From Chlorokybus atmophyticus (taxonomy: Eukaryota; Streptophyta; Chlorokybophyceae; Chlorokybales; Chlorokybaceae): a DNA stretch of 64,000 nt. This document shows positions 50,501-62,762 of the stretch, one piece after another; the stretch's first letter is position 1; each line of letters opens with the position of its first letter. The DNA is taken from the NCBI GenBank assembly GCA_009103225.1, contig RHPI01001428.1, positions 363,981 to 427,980 on the forward strand, written 5' to 3'. Under the pieces are notes generated by a model. It searched no databases. It saw only the letters and a program-made list of their open reading frames with translations, and was not told the origin of the DNA. The position numbers and the translations under genes are program-made.

Positions 50501-51313
50501 GAACATGAGCACAGCTTACCATTCACAGACGGATGGTCAGACAGAGCGCGCCAATCAAGTGGTTGAGGAAACCATCCGGCATAATGTGAGTCCGAACCAA
50601 TCTGATTGGGATGTTTATCTCTTAATGGCTGATGTTCTGTTCACGATTAACAATGCATGGCAAGAGAGTGTGCAGGATACCCCGTTTTTCTTAGATTATG
50701 GAGCATCCACTAAGTCCTGCAAACATTAAGTTGCCCGCTGCCGACATAACTTGCGTACCTGCAGCGCGCGAGATGGCTTCGGCCATGCAGGATAGGTTAG
50801 CGTTGGCAAAGGACTGTCTGCGCGCGGCGCAAGACAGACAAAAAGCCCATGCTGATGCGCATCGTAGAGAGGCCAACTACGACTGTGGGCTGTTCGGTGC
50901 TTCGCAGCACCAAAAACATATCCATCAAGGGAGTGGGTACCCGCAAGTTTTTCCCTCGCTGGATAGGCCCGTTTAAAGTGATTGATCGCGTCGGCACTCA
51001 CGCGTATCGTTTGGACTTGTCAAAATTGATACGCATTCACAATGTGTTTCATGTGAGTGTACTAAAACCGTATCGTTCTGACAGTCGGGTTCAACCTCCT
51101 CCACCCCCCGTTGCAGTGGATGGCGACGATACTTTCGAGTATGAGGTGGAAGTAATCCCGAGTCATCGTAAGCCTCGACGCGGCACGCGCCGTCTTACTT
51201 GGTGAAATGGAAAGGGTATGGTACCATGGTGTTGAGCACAATACATGGGAGCCCGAAAGGAATCTTACCAACTGCCAGGAGATTTGTCGGGGGTACTGGA
51301 GTACTGTGTCCAC
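47547..51313 (+). pseudogene. pol of copy B: protease, RT, RNase H, integrase, chromodomain (integrase frameshifted)
   Basis: One open frame from 47547 to 50267 carries protease (LIDTGATHNF, about 48018-48047), reverse transcriptase (YLDD at 49041-49052), RNase H (SDAST and TDHNPLVYF) and the integrase HHCC finger (ending CDKCQRDK, about 50170). Frame then changes near 50250. The integrase core (FLSDRDPRF, STAYHSQTDGQTERAN) is in the next frame, with more breaks near 50700 and 50890. A GPFKVIDRVGTHAYRL block follows, then a chromodomain (LVKWKGYG and a later NTWEPE-like match in shifted frames, about 51130-51300). The frameshifts could be real decay or consensus errors. Confidence 0.85.
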
Positions 51314-51448
51314 ACGCGGGCGGTAAAAGGGTGCTGGCAGACATCTTTACCGTTTCGGCCCTGATTTTCTTACTACTTTTGTTCCTTTACTCGTGGTGGG
51401 GTTTTGCTAACCCTTCAATGAGGACATTGAAACCCAAGTGGGGGGGAA

Positions 51449-51785
51449 TGTAACGGTGTGCTTTCTCCATAGAGGTTCCCCGCCTTTATTTAAGATCAAA
51501 TAAGGGTCGCAACGGGATTATACAGCCTATTAAGCCATATTAAGGCCGTTAAGCTATGTTAAGGCCTTAATGTAATGTTACTTATCTGTAACTCTGATAT
51601 CGACATGTGACATGAGTCTCATGTCGATATCAGCCGCATGGCGGTGCTGCTAACAAAGCGGCCGCCATAGCCAGGGGATCTTCTGCTTCGGCAATTGCCC
51701 TGGCGGCGGCGGTAGCGGCGTCGTGGCTGGTGGCGGTGTTGGGGTAGGGGATTAAAGGGAGGAGGGTGCACCCCCGCTGCTTACA
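51449..51785 (+). repeat. 3' LTR of copy B
   Basis: 337 bp, preceded by the polypurine tract GTGGGGGGGAA (51439-51448 region) and followed by GTTAT (51786-51790), the same 5 bp that precede copy A's 5' LTR. It has the LTR palindrome, with mismatches, at about 51595-51634. Confidence 0.9.
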
Positions 51786-51910
51786 GTTATGGCAAAGCCC
51801 TCAAGAGAGCCTCTGACGGAGAGGCTTAAGGGCTTTGCCATAACTGCGACATGTATGTATGTGTGTCAGTCAGTCAGTCATACGGTTGTGCTTACGTCTA
51901 TTGAAGTTCA

Positions 51911-51914
<4 letters not shown>
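51786..51914. repeat. Right arm and central hairpin of the foldback/MITE-like element
   Basis: GTTATGGCAAAGCCCT at 51786 pairs with AGGGCTTTGCCATAAC ending at 51845, forming the centre. The following sequence to about 51912 is the reverse complement of the left arm (38236-38313). Removing the retroelement gives a hairpin element of roughly 200 bp. Confidence 0.8.
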
Positions 51915-51958
<44 letters not shown>

Positions 51959-51959
51959 N

Positions 51960-52009
<50 letters not shown>

Positions 52010-52060
52010 CATGAACTTCAATCTGCATATATGTCACAGTTATGGCAAAACCCTTAATTG
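51915..52060. repeat. (CT)n - N - (CA)n microsatellites and a third foldback arm
   Basis: (CT)n to 51958, N at 51959, then (AC)n to 52008. At 52009 the arm sequence GCATGAACTTCAAT...CAGTTATGGCAAA recurs, so another copy of the same foldback element begins there. The switch from CT to CA at a single N suggests a join between two element copies. Confidence 0.75.
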
Positions 52061-54263
52061 GAGAAGTTAATTGTAATGTGATTTGATTGTAATGAACTTG
52101 CGTGATTCCTTTAAGTACACAAGTTGTTTTACTAAAACAAGTTATTGTGGGCCACATGCATATGTATGTCAGTGACCAACGCGTGTATAGATTTCGTGCA
52201 CTATGAAACTTAAGATGCTTTGACAAGAAGCAGTGAGATACTGCTTGCTATATATTGATATTCACATTACATTTCTTATGCATTATTGTTTCCTCTTGAC
52301 ATTCATTGTTAGAATGGTAATAAGATAATATCAAGATATATTTTGACATTGGTAATGGTTGAAGATACGTAGTTTAAAAAGATGATTATTTGTTTATTAT
52401 TATTTGTTTTAAATCGATTTGTGCGGATAGACCCCCCCCCCCCCCCCCCCNGGGGGGGGGGGGGGGGGTTGGGGGTTGTAAGAGCCTCTTTGTATGAACA
52501 CGGTGTAATGCGTAAGAGCTTCGTATAACGCTAAAGTTTTTGAACTTGTGATTTATGTGCATAATTAATCATAACTCAACAACATCGCATTACAAATTCA
52601 TCTTTAAGTGTAATCATTTGTGGCTACCCTTAATGAGTAAATATGATATGATATAATCATTGTCGTTATGATGCAATGGGATGAATATCAACAAAGTTAC
52701 ATCCACACAAGTCACAATATAAAAGCGGTCACTGATGTGTGGCACACATACCGTATTCAACCATTCAAGATCAAGCTTTGTTCACAAACAACTTTAGTAA
52801 CTACAAGAGGGACAAGTCCCTTGTCGCCATAAGTTGTGGGGAGGCTTAGCAATGGAGTAGGTAAGGGCCTGTTACAATCAGCGTAGTAGTAGTGAAGCAT
52901 TAACTCTCACCACTTACCATTGTTGCCGCCAACTCTCGCATACATCGAGTTCAGGCATGATCGGTTAATTGCAACCACATGTGAGTCCTATTAGCATAAT
53001 TGGATGAAGATTGTATGTTTGGGTCGCAACATAGTCTTGGGCGAAAAAAAATGGCTTTACTTGTATAGTCGTTTTGGAACCCTTAACTTTTTGCCACTGC
53101 GTTGCGCCACCGGCGCACATGACATTGTGCAAATAGCACAACATCTCAGGCTGTTCTTGTTCGCCAAACAATAACAAGGCTTGTTGTTGCTGCTCATCTA
53201 CCTGCGGCTGTTTCATGATTGCAAGACATACCGCAAGGGATGGCAGCATCACTGATGCTATTGACCTTGACGAGGTAGTTTGCTCACCCATCATCAATGT
53301 GACGGTGCTCGTGCCTTGCCACCTGTGAGTTGGTCCAATCAACAACCCTCTCACCAAGGCACAGTACTCACACCGGAACCTTGCCCCCTCTGCCAAGCAC
53401 ACACGCGCGCCCCGCCACTCGCATACGCACGCGCATGCGCTCGCGGCTACACACCGACTTGTGTAGCGCCTTGGATCGTCACACAAGCAAGCACACACCA
53501 GTGACACTCGCTAGCAATCCCTGCTAACCACCACCAAGCTTGCACACAACAAACTAGGGAGCTAAAGGTTGTATTGCAAATTGTAGAATGTCACTTTTAT
53601 ACCTACCAGTCTGCACATGCTACTGTCTAGACGATTCTAGCGCTAGACGGCTCCATAAGCTAAGATATTCTTGCAAAAATCTGTAGTACACTTCTAGACC
53701 TTTCCGACACACCAAAGATCTCCTCATTTGCTGCTCATATGGTCAAGTTATACTACTTGGCGCCAGGCCCTTCCAGAAATCTGGTCGAGCCCTTCTCGAC
53801 TGGCCCTCCATTTGGCATCTTCCAGACGGGCCCTGGACCGGTCGATGTCTGCGGCAGACTCGCAACTCGCCGATACCCGCCACAAGTCAAGAACAACATG
53901 ATACCTCACAAATAAGGCCTAAAATGGCCATGAAAATCACGAACTGTTACAATCAACTTCGTGAGCACACAGTATTGAGTGTGCTCGTATCTCCATGCCA
54001 AATCCACATGAAATAACAATGTGCGCAATGATCAAGTGCATACTACACTGGTTCGGTGTAGGCATTCAAAGTTGGCAACATCATACTATATCCCTTTTCG
54101 CAACAATTTTTGTAGGGCGGCATTGGGAAAAAGTTAACAACACAATGTGTAGCCCGCTGATTAACGTGAAACGCTCTTAATGATGGTGGCCGTGTCATGC
54201 TACGCTCCTGGCATGTTCATTACATGTCCTATGCATTGCGCATTTGATGTACATCACCTTATA
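52061..54263. other. AT-rich intergenic region without a recognised gene
   Basis: I see no convincing exon. A C-run, N (52451) and G-run at about 52433-52468 mark another probable assembly join. The words TGTTACAATCA recur near 52871 and 53945, possibly old LTR edges, but no element could be delimited. Confidence 0.5.
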
Positions 54264-54534
54264 TGTAACGGGAGGTACATTAGATTACCACACAATTGAC
54301 CATAAAAGCACCAAGTCTGTTATGGTCGAGTGGGCTGTGACATTGGTTATCGGAGCTTGAGACCCGGGTTCGATTCCTGCCTTGCACACGAATTCCGTGG
54401 TCGTTGTTTCTCGATCGAGTAACATCGTAAATGGTCATTTCATAAGTGCCATCATTGATGGGTTGCGACTTGCCTAATGGCAGTCGTGCCGGCGTTCAGT
54501 CGGCGCGGCAGGGCGCGACCCGCGCTAACCCTAA
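54264..54534 (+). mobile_element. Truncated miniature LTR (TRIM-like) element, plus orientation
   Basis: A 79-bp LTR (TGTAACGGGAGG...TGTGACA, 54264-54342) is followed by PBS-like TTGGTTATCGGAGC and an internal part that stops near 54534. The LTR contains an imperfect 11-bp stem-loop (54298-54327) running into an A box (TGGTCGAGTGG, 54323-54333). The B box GGTTCGATTCC is at 54367-54377, a tRNA-like 44-nt spacing from the A box. Its 3' part is missing where the minus-strand copy begins. Confidence 0.75.
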
Positions 54535-55057
54535 TGTCACAGCCCACTCGACCACAAAAGACTTGATGCTTTTATGGTCGATTTGTGCGGTAATTTAATG
54601 TACCTCCCGTTACATTCCCCCCACTTAAGAACGCTGACGTCCTCGGCAGCTGGCTCCCATCAGCTGGGGAATCATTCCAGGGGTCTGATTAGGGTCGGTC
54701 ACCGGCCCCACCGCCCAAGGACCGGCCAATTTAGACCCATATTGGTCAACGCGCGCATAGCGCACCGCTGCCGGCCCCACAGGTCGCATCGCGAGCGGCA
54801 GGTCGCGCCCTGCCGCGCCAACTGAACGCCGGCACGATTGTCCATTAGGCAAGTTGCAACCCATCGATGATGGCACTTATGAAATAACCATTTACGATAA
54901 TACTGGATCGAGAAACAACGACCACGGAATTCGTGTGCAATGCAGGAATCGAACCCGGGTCTCAAGCTCCGATACCAATGTCACAGCCCACTCGACCATA
55001 AAAGACTTGGTGCTTTTATGGTCAATTTATGGTAATTTAATGTACCTTCCTGTAACA
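54535..55057 (-). mobile_element. Complete miniature LTR (TRIM-like) element, minus orientation
   Basis: About 523 bp. On the minus strand: 5' LTR (55057 to about 54978, TGTTACAGGAAGG...TGTGACA), PBS TTGGTATCGGAGC, B box (54945-54955), a GC-rich non-coding internal part, polypurine tract GTGGGGGGAA, and 3' LTR (54614 to 54535). Both LTRs are about 80 bp with an 11-bp stem-loop and an A box at the 3' end. No protein is encoded, so any movement would depend on an autonomous element. The PBS is the same as in the Gypsy copies here. I found no clear target-site duplication. Confidence 0.8.
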
Positions 55058-56209
55058 GTAGAAGCGGTTATTAAAACTTTGCAAGTCCGCGGCGGGACAC
55101 TTACACAAGCAGAAATGTATGCCAGTCGGACTGATCGACTGACACACAACCAACAACCGTTAACAACTCAATGGCTTGAAGCGCGGTAGTGTGGTGCAGC
55201 CAGGGTGCAAGTTAGTGTTATAGTTATGGTTATGCAAGCATATAAGCAAGCAGCGTGCAGTGCGAAGGCATGTAAGGACAATAGCTGGCTGGGCCCCTCA
55301 GCAGCTCGGGCAAGGATGCAAGGAAGCAGCAACAACGCGCCTCACCTATACATAAGCGCCACAATGAGGCAGTTGCCTTGGGGCAACTAAACACTGCGGC
55401 TGTCCGGCCTGCATACGCTTTGTGCTTTAGGGTTAGGGCTAGCAATGTCCTGAACGACACTCACAACGGGCACAGAGGCTGTAAAGTTGACTCAATGACT
55501 GTTTCAGACCATAGACGGTGCTTACAAAACACCCCACTATGCCACATTAGAGTCAGTCATGCAAGCAGCTCATGCACAATACAAGAGGGCACTCGCGTGC
55601 TCCCTCACCAAGCTGATGCACGCATAATGGCATGATACATATATTTGCATGAACGGCCATACCACAACTCATCGCTTGTAAACAGGCTGCGTACAACAAC
55701 TGTCATTTGCTACGACCCTCACATGCATCTTCTTGAGCAGCGTACTGTTGGTTGTCATGAAGTCATACTTGAAAGTGCATAACCCATACAAACGGAAGCA
55801 TTGAGACCATGCCACACCTTATTTACAATGCTTTCACAGATCAGAGTCTGGATGAGGTGCTTGGAATTTCCCATTTGTGCATATCAAATAGCTGTAAATG
55901 CTGGCAAACTTGGAATACAGCTTGGTATACAGTCCCACTGATGGGTGCTGAAATAACCGCATATCCAACACACCTGTGGGTTTGCGCCCACCCTTGCCCA
56001 CCATGTGGTATGAGAGAGGATGTGTAGTAGGGCTAGGAACCAACCAGCTTTTGGCTTCATTTAACAAAGAGATGACCATTATTGTAACAATAATGGTTAT
56101 TCGTGATATAGCAATGTTTTGTGATAACTGACCAAAAAGCCTCATTTATGACCAAGCTTGATACAAACGATCAAATAATGAACAAAAACCGGAACAAAAT
56201 TATTGAATG
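55058..56209. other. Gene-free intergenic region
   Basis: Short, mutually overlapping frames only; no splice-consistent exon or recognisable repeat end was seen. Confidence 0.5.
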
Positions 56210-56264
56210 TCGCATGTATATCCATAAAACTTGTATGTTGTACTTGTGCAATATCATATATCGT

Positions 56265-56268
56265 ATCA

Positions 56269-56304
<36 letters not shown>

Positions 56305-56410
56305 CACACACACATATACGTATACCAACCTAGTTATTGAATAAACATATGTATGTGTATATATATGTATATATGTGAATATAGAGTATACATTTGTATG
56401 TATATATATT

Positions 56411-56444
<34 letters not shown>

Positions 56445-56640
56445 TACATTTATGTGAATAGAGTATACATTTGTATGTATATACATAGTTTATGACTATG
56501 TATACATATGTATGTGAATAGAGTATACATTTGTATGTATATGGACACATATATACACATATATATGCATATATATTCTTTATAAGTATAAATATATATA
56601 TATATTTCTGTGAGTATGTAGAGTATATATTTGTACATAT
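56265..56640. repeat. TA-rich tandem repeat region
   Basis: (TA)n runs alternate with about four related units of 60-80 bp, each containing (A/G)AGTATACATTTGTATGTAT or a close variant (near 56380, 56460, 56520 and, more diverged, 56617). Confidence 0.75.
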
Positions 56641-56677
56641 ATATTTGTGTAAACATAATTTAAATCTTCTTTACATN

Positions 56678-58175
<1,498 letters not shown>

Positions 58176-61100
58176 TCATGGCTCTTCCAACACAGGAAAT
58201 ACGATGCGAGAAGGCAAGTCTGCTCGGCAGTGAATCCAAAGTGTGCGAGGCTTGGACGTGTCGCATCTGAAATGCTTTGTATCTGCGCCGCCAATTGCAA
58301 CTCGTATCCTTCTGCCTTGCGCAAAGCGATATGCTATTGGCATAAGCGAGAAACGGACAAGCTCAGGCTCTCCAAGCCTGAGTGGCTGTGCATCTGCGCG
58401 CTCATAACTGTGCCAAGGCAAGTCCTTCAGCTGCGTGTAAGCACGGCGCCCTTGTGGCGTGGACTCTTTGCGATGGGACGCCTTGAAGCAGCCCTCTGTT
58501 ATATATGTTACATTGTCCGCCAAGTCTACCTCCTGTTCATGTCCATACCAGTAAGTAAGCGCACTTACTTGCAAATAGGTGCATGACACAAGCTATCACA
58601 AGTGCATGGTGCAGACACACACCTGTATGTACACAAATAACTCAGCATCCGAATCGCTGGAAGCGACAAAGAGTTCTGCAACAGCATGGCCAGTGAGCTC
58701 CAGGTCATGAGCGAGGGGCTCGCTGGTGTATGTGAGATGGCCGCAGCAGTCCAGCTTGCGGTACTTGATGAAGGCGTCCACGTTCGTCATGGAGTCCCAT
58801 CGCGAGTGACCCTCCGGGTGCAGATGGTATTTGACGTGATGAGTATCGATGCCAACACTCGGCAGAGTGGTAGACAAGCCACCACCTGAACGTAGCGCGT
58901 TTGCGTGGATGAGTGTGCCCCTCTCAGGAAGACTTGCATGTCCAAGAGCTACGCAACAGTGCAGTTGCGTTACGATGACAGTAATACACTACAATACCAA
59001 TATCAGATTGTATGCTAGACTACACTCAAAAGGTGGGCATCTTCTTCGCCTGCAACTTATGCACTTCGACATCCAATGCCTCGTCATACCTGCGTGCAAG
59101 AAGAAAGTCTTCTGTGTAACGCCCGGTGGAGGCCATGTGTCACCATGCCGCCAAATAGATGCCCCTAGGACGAAATACGACACGCGCGGCTGCTCGTTGA
59201 TCACCTCATGCTGTCTCATAAAATTGTTGAAGAAGAGGACAATGTTGCGGGCATGATCAAACCTGGAATACGCCAGTCAAGTTGTGTAACAGAACTAGGT
59301 GCCAAGATACGGTAAACTGCTGACAATCTGGTGATCATGTGCACAGATGTGTGACACAGCTCATGCGCATGAACATGACTTATAGAAAAACATGAAGCTG
59401 ATAAGGACTGCACCTGTGCTTTTCGGTTTTTGCGATCAATGGTACATGCTGAAAGCCGCCGTGATTCCACGGACCAATAATCAGGCGTGAGCCATGAGGA
59501 GCAGCGTTGCGGAACGCCAATATAGCTGCCTGTACCAATAATTTGTACTGTGGGCATACATCACAGACCACGCTTCCATGCGATGCAGCTGTGGGTGCAC
59601 GTAGAGAAAAGTACACCAGCACAAGTTTTTCTCACCGTGGCAGTGCAGTCCAACCATGCTGAGTAGTAATACATTGGAACATTGCTGGCTGCTACTGCAG
59701 GTGCAAGGTTGAAAGGGCTTGTAGTACAAGCGCAGACCCCAGCCTGCGAGGGACAACATGAAGCTGACATTGCCGCTCTTGTCAGCCAAGACACAACTGC
59801 CCTTACTGCAGCTTACCTGCGGTGAGATGTCGTCGGCAAACTCCATCACCTCGCCATCTTCTGCAGCATTGTAGTTGTTCAAGTGTTCTTGCACGGCTGC
59901 AGACACAATTTGCCTGCCACAGCAAATCTCCAATGAGCAGACCATCTCCAACGTAACAACGACAACAGGTAGATACACACACGCAGAAAGTAGATAAATG
60001 GCTCCTACCTTCTAGATGAGCGTCTCAACTTGTCTGCAGCTGTTGGAGCGCTGAGGTGGACGCGAACCGGGGTGCTGTGCACTTGTGTTTGGTGATGGAA
60101 TCCATTCCCGTCGCTGTGAGATACACCGTTGCCGTGTACTGCCAGATTTGGTTCATGTCGATTGCGAGCGTACTCCTGGCGCAAAACTGGAGAACTGCTG
60201 CGCTCGGGTGGACCAAGAGTTGAACCCGCTGTGCTGTATGTGCCATCCACATGCACCATCGAGGGTGTTGTGGCCGCAGTGCTCGCCAAACTGTCCGACG
60301 GAGAGTCCAGAGAGGGCTCTACACTCCACCTCGCCGTTGGCGGCGTATCAACAGCAGTGCTCGTTTGGCTGTGAGGAGGGGAAGCCAACTGAGCCGGGTC
60401 CAGACTCAACCTGCGTACTGCTTGATGGCCGTCGGCCAACGCTCCACCATTGTGTGGCGATGTGATATAAGCCGAGTCCAAGCTCAACCTGCGGTTGGCC
60501 TCGCGAGCAGTGGCGTACATGGCGTTGGAGTGTATGGACAATCCGGGAAGAGAAGACATTAAGCCTGATGACGAGTCCACGCTTATGCTCATCCTCCCAA
60601 GAAGCTCATGCGAGGGAGCGTCCCTCACGTGCATGGGCAAGCCTTGTCTGGACTTAATGCGCGCCACACCCTTGACCACCATAGACATCAACTTCGGGTT
60701 GTAAGGCAGCAGGGAGAGGTCATTCATGTCCATAGCAATGCAAATGGCCTGCAAATAATACCAGACTCAACAATCCCGCATCAATTTTACATGCAGCTCA
60801 CAAGAGTATTCTATAACGAACTTCGTTATGAAATACTCTTGTGACATTAGCTAATGACCAAAGCACACGCTCACGCGGAACCATCTCGATGACAGGTACA
60901 CTAACCGTCCATGCTTCGAGGAAGCTTTTCAACACAATGCCACCATGAGCAATGTCCGCAAACATATCCTACATATTCACAAGTTTCAGCATCCCATGCA
61001 CACCCGATTGCACTACCAACAATGTGCTGGATGACAACATGGTTGCGTACCCAAAACATGAACATTGGAGCACATGCTTTAACAGCAGGGTGCTGCTGCG

Positions 61101-62762
61101 CAACAGTGCTGTAGGCTGCTGTTCCATCATAGCTGATGCCTGTTGATACATCAATAAGCGCGAAGCGTGCATCGCAGATGGAACAGCAGCAGCAGCTGCC
61201 TTACCCCACAAACCCACGCTGCCATTGCTCCATGGCTGCGAAACAATCCAATCTATGACCTCCACACTATCGTATGCTTCCGACTCCTGCCACGGACTAG
61301 ACATGAAAACAATGAGCTGTAAGATGGGCTTTCCAGTTCACCATACTGCAACACAGTTGCATTGCTTGAAAAACGGGTGAGCGGCAAACATGCATGCAGT
61401 GTAATGCAGCTTCAGCTATTGCATAGGCATGCATGCAGTGTGTGCACGCAATGCACGCACCGCTGCCATCTGCCGAAGCTTGCACCTGTTCCGCGGACGT
61501 CAACGACAACAACTGCATATCCCGCACCCAGCATAGCTTGTTTGTACACCATATTGATGACGTCAACGGGCCTGAACCGATCAAAAACATGTTTGGTTTT
61601 ATGGGCATTTCGTACTGTTGCCCTCGCAATGTAACTGAACATTTTGATACTGTTGTCCACACAAGTTACTACACCAAGATCCCGCGATATTACCTTCCGC
61701 TATACCGCTTGCTCAAGGGCCACCGAAGCCTCATTGCCCTCATGTAGCGAGTCTGTATTAGTATGGTATTTAGCAAAACGAAAGCATAACAAAGTACAGC
61801 TCAGGTACAACAGCGGATGATGTTTCTTGGGAAAGACTATGCTTCAAAGTGATGTCCAAACCAACCTGTTGTAGTATACATGGCACAGGCTGCAACACGC
61901 TTCCCGGATGCTGCTCATCGCCAGGAAGGTACACATCAATTGCAAGATGCACGCCGTCTCGCATCCGCAAATAATAAGAGTCATAACTGCATATGTAACA
62001 GCGCGTCACACAATGTATGCTGTGACTATTTTGTTTGATGCGGTGCACAATCAACACCAATAGTGCAGGTAGTGATTAGCACCGCATGTTCGCAGCGGCA
62101 ATTGAGTGTGTGTATGTGCGTATGTGTGCGCGCGTGCGTTGCATTGCAGCCAGACTCTCTCACAAACAAACTCGCACATGTGTTCACACATGTACGAGTC
62201 TGCGAGAGAACAAACGCAACTACAGACACAGGCGCATGCGCGCATGCACTGCCACCAGGCACGCGCGCAGGCTCACACACGCTTGTCTGCCTGTGCTTGC
62301 ATATGTGTGCGTAAGGGCACATACCTCAATATGCACAACACACATATGCGAGTATGTGCGAATCTCTATTCGGTGGCCTACTAAGATGCGCGTCTTAACA
62401 ATCTGCCTTCGCAGACAATTTGGCATGGTTGCTTTGCAGCTTCAGTCATGAGAATACCTAAAGTACCACGCACCAAGCTGTGACGTGGATGTGAAAGCGC
62501 CTGTGACAGCTGCTGTTCAAACGCAAACGTACAATATGTGCCGTTACATGCCACACCTGCACTTTTTGAACCGGTGTTCAACAATAGAAGTTGCTGGTAG
62601 CGCCTGCTTGAGAAGATCAGGATCCCAGTGCACATCCGTGAGCTCATGCTTTCGCGACCGCCCCCACCTGGCGCTTGCACTGGTGCTGGTACCTGTGCTT
62701 GTGCTCGTGCTCGTGCTTGCGCTTGTGCTGGCGCTGTGCTTGCTGCTACTTTGCTTGCCCAT
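58176..62762 (-). CDS. CocE/NonD family serine hydrolase, copy 2, with long Ser/Pro-rich insertion
   Basis: Fourteen exons in phase give 885 aa. Exon starts (minus): 62762, 61986, 61752, 61571, 61296, 61139, 60968, 60748, 59913, 59743, 59529, 59262, 58948, 58532. Same family and motifs as 21788-25422: MRDGVHLAIDVYLP, RYMRAMRLRWP, DVRGTGASFGRW, Ser199 in GISYDG, Asp558 in AWLD, His585 in GPWNHGG, GDTWPPPG. Differences from copy 1: a Ser/Thr-repeat N-terminus (residues 3-30) coded by a GCAC-rich minisatellite; extra introns splitting copy 1's exons 2 and 5; and a roughly 210-residue insertion (about 280-493) with two RRLSLD motifs (333-338, 359-364) that fit a basophilic kinase site. ATG 62762 is the first ATG in frame. 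The substrate is unknown. Confidence 0.88.

Larger units (their letters stand above)
45084..51785 (+). mobile_element. Ty3/Gypsy chromovirus LTR retrotransposon copy B
   Basis: Order: truncated 5' LTR, PBS, gag, PR-RT-RNaseH-INT, chromodomain, PPT, 3' LTR. INT after RT/RNase H plus a terminal chromodomain places it among Ty3/Gypsy chromoviruses. Coding is mostly intact but gag has a 2-nt deletion relative to copy A near 46640, and integrase has several frame breaks, so this copy is probably not autonomous. Single N positions at 45093 and 46024 mark likely assembly joins. Confidence 0.92.
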
